Positions 26,846-32,946 of a DNA stretch of 64,000 nucleotides are shown in pieces (position 1 is the stretch's first letter; each line of letters starts with the position of its first letter). Source of the stretch: UBA10646 sp003456175 (GTDB taxonomy: Bacteria > Bacteroidota > Bacteroidia > Chitinophagales > Chitinophagaceae); NCBI GenBank assembly GCA_031976225.1, contig DALYLQ010000007.1:1-64000 (forward strand). The letters run 5' to 3'. The translations under genes were made by a program, and so were the position numbers. The notes under the pieces were generated by a model that saw nothing but the letters and a program-made list of their open reading frames with translations, was not told the origin of the DNA and made no database searches.

Positions 26846-27313
26846 TTATGCTGTAACAATTACGCCAAACTGTTTGAGATGGTGTAGTGCGTGTTTGTGC
26901 AATAGCTGTACATTTTGTTCGAAAGTAAGCTCGCCAAAAAAGGCGTTGCTGCTAGTAGCGTTAGGGTTGGCTTCGAAATGATTGAAAAAATCGGCAATAC
27001 ATTTTTCTAAACGGCTAATGGCAGCCGTTACATTGGGCTGGCGAGTAGGGGCACCCTTAGCATCCATGTAAGGGTTTTGGGTGTTTTCTTTAAAAGGCTT
27101 TTCGCTCATTAAAAAGGCTCTCATTTTTTCAAGTGTTTCGCCGCTGGTGAGTGGTGGTAAAATCAACTTTCCGGCTGCATTTTTGAAGGCGTCGCCCATG
27201 TGTTCAATCATTTGCTGCAGGTTTAATACGCCCCATAGGCCTTTAGTATCGGGTGGAATGGTTTGTAATAGTGGGATGAATTTGGTTTTCAGAAACTCAA
27301 TTTTGGCTTCCAT
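26846..27313 (-). CDS. DinB-like DUF1569 family protein
   Basis: 155 residues, all helical. The layout is an N-terminal LWGVLNLQQMIEHMGDAFKNAAG and a C-terminal LLHKHALHHLKQFG that together offer the His ligands of the DinB/YfiT metal-binding four-helix bundle. Function of this subgroup is unknown; thiol-transferase-like and detoxification roles are known for relatives. It lies upstream of paaZ on the same strand, 72 bases away, so it may be co-transcribed. Confidence 0.7.
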   Translation of the reverse strand: MEAKIEFLKTKFIPLLQTIPPDTKGLWGVLNLQQMIEHMGDAFKNAAGKLILPPLTSGETLEKMRAFLMSEKPFKENTQNPYMDAKGAPTRQPNVTAAISRLEKCIADFFNHFEANPNATSSNAFFGELTFEQNVQLLHKHALHHLKQFGVIVTA

Positions 27314-27365
27314 ATAGCAAGTTTTGGGTAAATGTAAGTGCTTTCAGTATGCTTGTGTGCGTCAG

Positions 27366-27396
27366 CATTTACCGTAAGGTATACTTACGTAAAAAG
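27366..27396. repeat. 15-base word followed by its TTACGTAA sister word
   Basis: CATTTACCGTAAGGT (27366-27380, exact reverse copy) followed two bases later by ACTTACGTAAAAAG (27383-27396). Both lie in the gap between the DUF1569 gene and the outer-membrane gene; the second abuts the terminator hairpin. Confidence 0.85.
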
Positions 27397-27415
27397 CCCA
27401 CGCTCGGTGGGCTTT
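27393..27415 (-). terminator. Terminator of the sigma/anti-sigma/OMP operon
   Basis: AAAGCCCAC and GTGGGCTTT form a 9-bp stem with a 5-base loop; on the minus strand it is followed by a T run. It lies 39 bases beyond the stop of the outer-membrane protein gene. Confidence 0.8.
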
Positions 27416-27453
27416 GTTTAGGGGTGAAGGGTGTACTATGATGTAAGAATGGC

Positions 27454-28327
27454 TTACCAGTTGCTGAAACGGATGCCAATGGTGTAAGGGTATTGTTCTA
27501 AACCGGTACGATCTGTTTTATGAAGGCTATTAAAGCTATAGCTACCGTATAAGCGCACCGGACCGAGGCCTAGTTCGGCAATGGCTGCAAGGCGCCAAGG
27601 TTCTAGGTTTAAATCGCCACGATATTTTTCTTTACCGCGTTCGCTACTTACTTGTTTGTTGCGGCTTGCTATGNNNNNNNNNNNNNNCACTAGCACTAAA
27701 GCTATTTCGCTTATCGGGGTTGGCTTGGAAGTTAAGCATTACAGGAATGGTGGCATAACCTGCATAGAGCTTGTTTTTGCTGAAGCTAATGGTATCGTTG
27801 AATACGAAGGTAGAGGGGTCGCGGCGGTAGCTGATGCGGCTATCGTAGCGGTAGTTGTACATTTCTAAGCCTAAGCCATACTTTAAATTAAGCTTGTGTT
27901 TGGCAATGTTGAGTTTTTGCATGAATACCCAAATGTTCACATTGCTGCTTTTGCCATTGCGAAGTTGAAAGCTATTTTCTGTAACAGCTGTAGCACGGCC
28001 TACTGTAGGATAAAAACCTGGGGCTTGTGTACGGAAGGTGCTGTAGTTGGTTTCGTCGCGGAGGTTAGCGAAACCTAAGTCTAAAATCCACCAATTGGTG
28101 CTTACGTTGCTTTTGTTGTTACGTTTTGATTCGCCAATGTTGATGGTGAAAGTTTTATCTTTTTTATCGATGGTGCTGGAGCTTTTACCATCTTTATTTT
28201 TGATGATGATGAAGTTGCCCACTTTTAATGTATCGGGTTGTATGGCCTTGGTAGTGTCGGTAGTATTGGTCTGGGCAAAAGTGTTGATAGACAACAGCGT
28301 GGCTGCTGTAAGTAAAGTTTGTTTCAT
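27454..28327 (-). CDS. Outer-membrane beta-barrel protein (interrupted by an N gap)
   Basis: About 290 residues if joined. The N-terminus MKQTLLTAATLLSINTFAQ is a signal peptide; the ATG at 28327 is chosen over an upstream one because that extension is not signal-like. The body has alternating aromatic/polar strands (KLNLKYGLGLEMYNYRY, RLYGSYSFNSL) and ends YTIGIRFSNW, a typical barrel end with C-terminal aromatic residue. The 14-base N run at 27674-27687 shifts the frame: the upstream part reads into NSFSAS and the downstream part resumes IASRNKQVSS in another frame. The break is an assembly matter, not a true frameshift. It is the last gene of the sigma/anti-sigma operon. Confidence 0.75.
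27674..27687. other. Assembly gap (14 N)
   Basis: Run of 14 undetermined bases inside the outer-membrane protein gene. Joining the flanking frames needs a gap of 1, 4, 7, 10 or 13 bases, so the stated length of 14 is not the true length. Confidence 0.95.
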
Positions 28328-28352
28328 AACGAATGTTTCTTTTTTGTAAAGG

Positions 28353-29492
28353 TTATTTGGTGCGTTGTACCTCGAAGCTGGCAATCTGCAGTTTGCCATT
28401 GTTCGATGTACTGGTGTTATCAGATTCTTCTGCTTCGGCGGCTTTTGCTTTTTTGCTAAAAAGCCTGCCTGCTTTGCGAAGGAAGCCTTTGACCTTTGTT
28501 TTATTCAGTTCAAATGCTCCGATATATACACCGTTATCATCGGCTTCAGTATCTACTATGTTATACGATGCTTGGTGTATAATGTTACTGTTATTGTCAG
28601 AATTTTTTTCTGTAGTTGCTACAACACTATTTTCTGGAGTAATAGTGGCTGTATTGGTATTGGGAACATCGATACGGTAAGGTGCAATGGCATTAGCCAT
28701 AGTAGTTGTTGCTACAATATCGGCTGGTTGTGTTGTGTTATTATTATTGTTGTTGTTGTTGCTTTGGTTCGAACTACTATTAGTTACAATGGCTGTATTA
28801 CGAATATTTACTGCTTTGTTACTCGTATTTGTAGCTGCCGTAGCAACCGCAACTACTTCATTATTGGTTGCAACAGTATTACCGGCGTTGCTTGTACTGT
28901 TCTGTTGGCTTGGTGTTGAAGTTTTGGTTGTAGTTGGGTTTTGTGCAAGGGTTTCTTCATTTACCGTAAGGTTACCCTTACGTTGCATTAATTGTACACC
29001 TGTTGTTGCTAATACGCCAACAACTAAAGCTGCGGCAGCATATTGCCACCAACGGAAGTATACAACACGGCGTTCTTTTTCTTCTTGTAGAAGTGCCTCT
29101 TTATTGGGACAGGCGATGTGTTCGGGTGTAAGCTTGGTTTGTTGGTACAAAGCTAATGTGGCTGCAAGTGTTGGTTGTTGTTGCAGGGCTTGCTCAAAAG
29201 CTGTAGTGGCCTTGGCATCTAATTCATTGTCAAGGTAGCTCAGTAAGGTGGATTCTTCGGCACTAATTGCTGCTGTTTCTGATTTCAGCAAATGGCTAAT
29301 ATCGCCAAAGGTTATGGTAGGCTCTTGTAAGTTGGTAAGTTGCGTTTCTTGTAATAGCGCTAATTCTGCGGCTATATCTGGGTTTTGTGCTACAAATGCA
29401 TCAACAGCGCTACGTTCGGCTGGGCTTAGCTCGTTATCTACATACAGTAGCAACCATTCTTCGTAATTATGTTTAGTAATAATAGTGTTCAT
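28353..29492 (-). CDS. Transmembrane anti-sigma factor-like protein
   Basis: 379 residues. The N-terminal 145 residues hold two zinc-finger-like anti-sigma repeats (NYEEWLLLYVDNELSPAER; LLSYLDNELDAKATTAFE), one transmembrane helix follows (about 148-168, YAAAALVVGVLATTGVQLM), then a long Ser/Thr/Asn-rich periplasmic part. It should hold the co-encoded ECF sigma factor inactive until an envelope signal arrives. The periplasmic linker contains a run of eight Asn, encoded by a trinucleotide repeat at 28741-28760. A copy of the 15-base word (28958-28972) encodes NLTVN. It starts 16 bases after the sigma factor stop. Confidence 0.78.
   Translation of the reverse strand: MNTIITKHNYEEWLLLYVDNELSPAERSAVDAFVAQNPDIAAELALLQETQLTNLQEPTITFGDISHLLKSETAAISAEESTLLSYLDNELDAKATTAFEQALQQQPTLAATLALYQQTKLTPEHIACPNKEALLQEEKERRVVYFRWWQYAAAALVVGVLATTGVQLMQRKGNLTVNEETLAQNPTTTKTSTPSQQNSTSNAGNTVATNNEVVAVATAATNTSNKAVNIRNTAIVTNSSSNQSNNNNNNNNTTQPADIVATTTMANAIAPYRIDVPNTNTATITPENSVVATTEKNSDNNSNIIHQASYNIVDTEADDNGVYIGAFELNKTKVKGFLRKAGRLFSKKAKAAEAEESDNTSTSNNGKLQIASFEVQRTK
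28958..28972 (-). repeat. Exact copy of the 15-base word inside the anti-sigma gene
   Basis: CATTTACCGTAAGGT; read on the coding strand it gives NLTVN just after the transmembrane helix. Confidence 0.9.
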
Positions 29493-29508
29493 GTTACTTG
29501 GCTTTAGC

Positions 29509-30005
29509 TTACATCACGTGTTCGGGGCTCACTAAATAGTTTTTCAAGGTTATTCTGGCTCGGTGGAGGNNNNNNNNNNNNATACCTTCACTTGGCTTTC
29601 GTTGAGGTCCATTATCTTGCCAATTTCTTCATAACTGTAACCTTCATAATCTTTGAGCATTACGAGGCTACGCTGTGTTTCGCTTAATCGGTTTAAGGCT
29701 TCTTGTAGTGTTTTTTTCAGTTGAGTGGTTTGTTGTTGTACTGTTCGGGTATCGTTGGTAAAGTCATCTTGCAAGCTCATGCGTTTTACTTTACGTAAGT
29801 GGTCAATCATTTGATTGTACGCAATGGTGAAAAGGTAACTCTTTGCGGTTGCTACTTCTACTTGCTCACGGTTGCGCCATAGCTTTTCAAAAGCCGATTG
29901 AACAACATCTCTAGCATCTTCTTCGTGCTTCAGGTTTTTAACAATGAACCTGAACACGTTGTCGGCGTATTGATGCACACATTGGTTATACTCTCTCTCA
30001 GTCAT
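29509..30005 (-). CDS. ECF RNA polymerase sigma factor (interrupted by an N gap)
   Basis: About 160 residues. Region 2 includes HEEDARDVVQSAFEKLWRNREQ and SYLFTIAYNQMIDHLRK; region 4 includes LVMLKDYEGYSYEEIGKIMDLNESQVKV. After the 12-N run (29570-29581) the expected end continues in a different frame as LHRARITLKNYLVSPEHVM and stops at 29509-29511, so the gene is intact but the gap length is wrong. With that end the stop is 16 bases before the anti-sigma gene, typical of the pair. It should direct transcription of an envelope-response regulon, probably including its own operon. Confidence 0.85.
29570..29581. other. Assembly gap (12 N)
   Basis: Run of 12 undetermined bases near the 3' end of the ECF sigma gene. 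The frames on both sides join if the gap is 1 (or 4, 7, and so on) bases; a one-base gap would give VKVYLHRARI, a usual ECF ending. Confidence 0.95.
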
Positions 30006-30099
30006 AAGCGGCTATGGCAGTATAGGTTTTAGATGTGTTACGTGCTGTGAAATTAAATGTTACACCTTGCAGCAAATTTTTTTTGAGATGAGTGGTTAT

Positions 30100-30114
30100 A
30101 CCTTACGGTAAATG
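30100..30114 (+). repeat. Exact copy of the 15-base word between divergent genes
   Basis: ACCTTACGGTAAATG, in the gap between the divergent sigma factor and fasciclin genes. Confidence 0.9.
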
Positions 30115-30227
30115 GTTTTTGTTCGGTTAATGTGGCTAATATGTTAAACAAAACAAAAAGCCATACAATCGAAAATCCGAGGTATAATGTACCTCGTAAG
30201 TACTTGCAAATTCAAACAAATACAATT

Positions 30228-30788
30228 ATGAAAAAGCTTGTACAATCTGTAACCGCTCTTGCCGCTGCCGTATTAGTAACATTAGGCGCTGCTGCACAAG
30301 AAAAAACTGTTGAAGTAGGTGGTGCACCTATGTACCCTAGTAAGAACATCGTAGAAAATGCTGTGAACAGCAAAGATCACACTACGCTTGTAGCTGCTGT
30401 TAAGGCCGCCGGTTTGGTAGAAACATTACAAAGCGATGGTCCTTTCACCGTATTTGCACCTACCAATGCTGCATTCGCAAAGTTACCTAAAGAGGCCGTA
30501 GCTAACCTGTTGAAGCCTGAAAACAAGGCAGCACTTACCAGCGTATTAACGTACCATGTTGTTGCCGGCAAAATCGACAGCAAAACATTGGTTGGCTTAA
30601 TTAAAAAGAATGGCGGTAAGTACACTGCTAAAACTGTACAGGGTGGCGAAATTACTTTCACGCTCGATGGTAAGAAGGTAGTATTAACCGATGCTAATGG
30701 TAATACTAGTACTGTAACCATTGCCGATGTGTTTCAGAAAAATGGTGTAATTCACGTAGTAGATACTGTGGTAATGCCTAAAATGTAA
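30228..30788 (+). CDS. Fasciclin (FAS1) domain protein, exported
   Basis: 186 residues. The ATG at 30228 gives a clean signal peptide (LVQSVTALAAAVLVTLGAAAQ); an earlier in-frame ATG at 30132 adds 32 polar residues and is rejected. One FAS1 domain follows: TLVAAVKAAGLVETLQSDGPFTVFAPTNAAF is the H1 region and YHVVAGKI the H2 region, ending NGVIHVVDTVVMP. Such proteins mediate surface adhesion or matrix binding. A strong terminator follows at 30814. Confidence 0.93.
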   Translation: MKKLVQSVTALAAAVLVTLGAAAQEKTVEVGGAPMYPSKNIVENAVNSKDHTTLVAAVKAAGLVETLQSDGPFTVFAPTNAAFAKLPKEAVANLLKPENKAALTSVLTYHVVAGKIDSKTLVGLIKKNGGKYTAKTVQGGEITFTLDGKKVVLTDANGNTSTVTIADVFQKNGVIHVVDTVVMPKM

Positions 30789-30813
30789 TAGTGTGTTTGT
30801 TTAGTGTGGGTAC

Positions 30814-30839
30814 ATGCCTCCTCATTTTTGAGGAGGCAT
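30814..30839 (+). terminator. Terminator after the fasciclin gene
   Basis: ATGCCTCCTCA and TGAGGAGGCAT form an 11-bp stem with loop TTTT, followed by TGTTATTTTT. It also decides the start of the next gene, which should not begin before it. Confidence 0.88.
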
Positions 30840-30853
30840 TGTTATTTTTGGGT

Positions 30854-31255
30854 ATGCCTGTACCTGTAGCACATATTTTCTGGTGGCGTTTATTAACGTT
30901 ACTGTGGTGGCTAACCACATTTTATTTGATGGTGATGCCGCCTAGCGATTTGCCCACGATTGCCTTTTCAGAAACATTACGTATCGATAAGCTGGTGCAC
31001 ATTAGCATGTTCGCCATTTTAGCTTTTGGGTTAATGTACGTTTGGCCGAAGCAATATTTGCCCGTAAGGGTAGTATGGGTAACTGTAATTGTTGTAGTGT
31101 ATGGTATAGTTATGGAGTTGGTACAGCATTATTTTATACCATTCCGCAGCTTTGAATGGCTCGATATTGTTGCCGATACTATTGGAGCCATTGTAGGCGT
31201 TCGTTTGGGTAAAAAGATAGGCCCTCGTAGAAACGAGGGCCGCAACCAAAACTAA
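30854..31255 (+). CDS. VanZ-like membrane protein
   Basis: About 133 residues from the ATG at 30854, chosen because an earlier in-frame start (30791) would lie in front of the fasciclin terminator. Three or four hydrophobic segments with DKLVHISMFAILAFGLMYV and FRSFEWLDIVADTIGAIVGVRLG, the VanZ pattern (an early Lys-His and a late Asp-x-x-x-N/T-x-x-G). VanZ itself gives low-level teicoplanin resistance; most relatives are of unknown function. The last codons include an 8-bp hairpin (31221-31228 with 31235-31242). Confidence 0.72.
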   Translation: MPVPVAHIFWWRLLTLLWWLTTFYLMVMPPSDLPTIAFSETLRIDKLVHISMFAILAFGLMYVWPKQYLPVRVVWVTVIVVVYGIVMELVQHYFIPFRSFEWLDIVADTIGAIVGVRLGKKIGPRRNEGRNQN

Positions 31256-31343
31256 CTGCTTATGAGAAAATTGACTACTTTTCTTTATTGTTTTATTTCA
31301 AATACGATGCCAAACTTTTTATCGTTTGTTAAGGCTTTCTAAA

Positions 31344-31358
31344 ACCTTGCGGTAAATG
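31344..31358 (+). repeat. Near-copy of the 15-base word
   Basis: ACCTTGCGGTAAATG, one mismatch to the word, in the convergent gap between VanZ and the acyltransferase genes. Apart from this and the terminator at 31476 I see nothing assignable in 31256-31528. Confidence 0.7.
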
Positions 31359-31475
31359 TGTAAGCCATGCTGTCAGCGTGTTTGATAATGCAAAGTTGCA
31401 TAAGCAACTAATAAAAAACTGTTAACGGATTGATAGATATCTTCATTTTAACATTTGCTGCCTGCACAAAAAAAA

Positions 31476-31499
31476 GCATTCACCGAAAACGATGAATGC
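31476..31499 (-). terminator. Terminator of the membrane acyltransferase gene
   Basis: On the minus strand GCATTCATCG and CGGTGAATGC pair (one wobble) with loop TTTT and are followed by eight T. It lies about 30 bases after the stop codon. Confidence 0.87.
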
Positions 31500-31528
31500 A
31501 AGCTAAATAAAGCATAAAATATAGTGTA

Positions 31529-32683
31529 CTAAACTTTAATGTAAATCTTCTTTCTATCAAGCCAATAGGCAATACTCCAATACATTGTTATCATCACCAA
31601 GGCATAGATCAAAGAGCCAACTCTAGGATCTGCAGGGAAAATTGGATCGCAGATATACTTATAAAACCAACTGAACGGACTTAAATACAAAGGTTCTCCT
31701 TTCTCGTTCACACCGTTTGATAAACGAATCAAGCCTACCAAGCGAGGTAAGAAACCGCTCAATACAAAAATGAACAGCGGATTTTTACCAAACACATCGA
31801 AAAAGCTACTCCAAGCACCTTTAGCATTTTTAAACTCGAGCATAAAAATCATCATCGCAATAGTACAAATCGCTAATCCGCTAGTATAAATAACGTAACT
31901 GCTCGTCCATATTTTTTTATTTATTGGGAACACCATACCCCAAGCTTGTCCTGCTACTATCAGCACAAGGCCGGCAACAAAAAGGTTGCTCAACATTTCA
32001 TAGCTTTTGCCCTTTTGCTGTATGTATTGCCCTACAAGATAGCCAAATATCACTTGTACAATGGCGGGCAGTGTGCTCACAATACCTTCAGGATCAAAGG
32101 GTACACCCTCACCTTTATAAATGTGATTAGGTGCAAGTAATGTTCGGTCTATGCCGGTGCCCCAAAATCCTTCGATGCTATAGGGATCGGTAGGATTACC
32201 AAGCCACCAACTTAAAAACCAGTATACTAGTAATATAACGCCGCCTACAACAAATGCCCCTCGTGCTTTAAAATAATATACCAACAGCGAGGCTACGCAA
32301 TAAGCAAGTGCAATGCGTTGTAGTACACCAAAAATGCGAAGTTTTTCCCATGTTTTAAATGCAAGAACATCGCCATCCCAACGTACAAATGGCGACCATG
32401 CCAGCAGTAAGCCAATAAGAAATATCAGTAAAGTGCGTTTGAGTACTTTTTTGAGAAAGAACGCATCTCCTTTTTCATAAAACTTGGGCATTACAAACGA
32501 CATGGCATTACCTACTGCAAAAAGGAAAAAAGGGAATACAAGATCGGTAGGCGTGCATCCATGCCATTCGGCATGTGCCAAAGGCGGAAAAATATGACTC
32601 CAACTGCCGGGGTTATTCACCATAATCATAAGGGCTACGGTGGCACCTCTGAATACATCGAGAGCGTAATAACGCTGTTGCAT
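31529..32683 (-). CDS. Membrane acyltransferase related to heparan-alpha-glucosaminide N-acetyltransferase
   Basis: 384 residues with about 10 or 11 transmembrane segments. The N-terminus RYYALDVFRGATVALMIMVNNPGSW, then HAEWHGCTPTDLVFPFFLFAVG, is the conserved HGSNAT/DUF5009 block with an essential His; NLFVAGLVLIVAGQAWGMVFPINKKIWTSSYV is the second block. In animals the family acetylates terminal glucosamine of heparan sulfate across a membrane; bacterial forms probably acetylate a surface or periplasmic sugar. It lies opposite to the sugar locus that starts at 32947 and may act on its product, which is inference. Confidence 0.85.
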   Translation of the reverse strand: MQQRYYALDVFRGATVALMIMVNNPGSWSHIFPPLAHAEWHGCTPTDLVFPFFLFAVGNAMSFVMPKFYEKGDAFFLKKVLKRTLLIFLIGLLLAWSPFVRWDGDVLAFKTWEKLRIFGVLQRIALAYCVASLLVYYFKARGAFVVGGVILLVYWFLSWWLGNPTDPYSIEGFWGTGIDRTLLAPNHIYKGEGVPFDPEGIVSTLPAIVQVIFGYLVGQYIQQKGKSYEMLSNLFVAGLVLIVAGQAWGMVFPINKKIWTSSYVIYTSGLAICTIAMMIFMLEFKNAKGAWSSFFDVFGKNPLFIFVLSGFLPRLVGLIRLSNGVNEKGEPLYLSPFSWFYKYICDPIFPADPRVGSLIYALVMITMYWSIAYWLDRKKIYIKV

Positions 32684-32758
32684 TATTGTGCGGTTTTAGT
32701 TGGTGAAAATACGTTTTGCATTTATCATCCTGCAATAAAACGCAATTAAAAATGATGG

Positions 32759-32797
32759 CCTTGCGGTAAAAATATACGTAATCATTTACCGTAAGGT
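32759..32797. repeat. Inverted pair of word copies upstream of the polysaccharide locus
   Basis: CCTTGCGGTAAAA (32759-32771) faces the exact reverse copy CATTTACCGTAAGGT (32783-32797). It lies about 45 bases upstream of the -33 box of the polysaccharide operon promoter. Confidence 0.8.
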
Positions 32798-32842
32798 ACT
32801 CGTAATGTATTGATTATCAAATTATTAGGGGCGCTCTTTTGA

Positions 32843-32873
32843 TTTGATTGTTATTGGTAGTTATCTATATTTG
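32843..32873 (+). promoter_or_regulatory. Promoter of the surface-polysaccharide operon
   Basis: TTTG (32843-32846), exactly 19 bases, TATATTTG (32866-32873): a perfect match to the Bacteroidota consensus. The start should be near 32880, giving a leader of about 65 nt. Confidence 0.88.
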
Positions 32874-32895
32874 TCGGCTATAGTTATGTTTGAAG

Positions 32896-32917
32896 CTCAG
32901 TGCCGATTGGGACTGAG
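32896..32917 (+). other. Leader hairpin of the polysaccharide operon
   Basis: CTCAGT and ACTGAG, extended by two more pairs after a G-G mismatch, with a four-base loop. It is in the 5' leader, upstream of the first gene, with no T run; it might stabilise the mRNA or serve as a regulator target. It is not a recognised riboswitch. Confidence 0.45.
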
Positions 32918-32946
32918 AGTAGCGAAGCTATAAGTAAAATTATCAA

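Noticed and set aside
27454..27696. A separate 80-residue protein downstream of the N run
   Set aside because: It is the C-terminal end of the outer-membrane barrel protein, shifted by the wrong gap length.
28687..29238. Long open frames antisense to the anti-sigma factor gene
   Set aside because: They are shadows caused by the Asn/Thr-rich coding sequence; the composition (Val/Leu/Ala repeats) mirrors the opposite strand and no start or family is supported.
30132..30227. Upstream start of the fasciclin gene
   Set aside because: It would put 32 polar residues before a clear signal peptide; the ATG at 30228 fits better.
30791..30853. Upstream start of the VanZ gene
   Set aside because: It would begin before the strong terminator of the preceding gene at 30814-30839.
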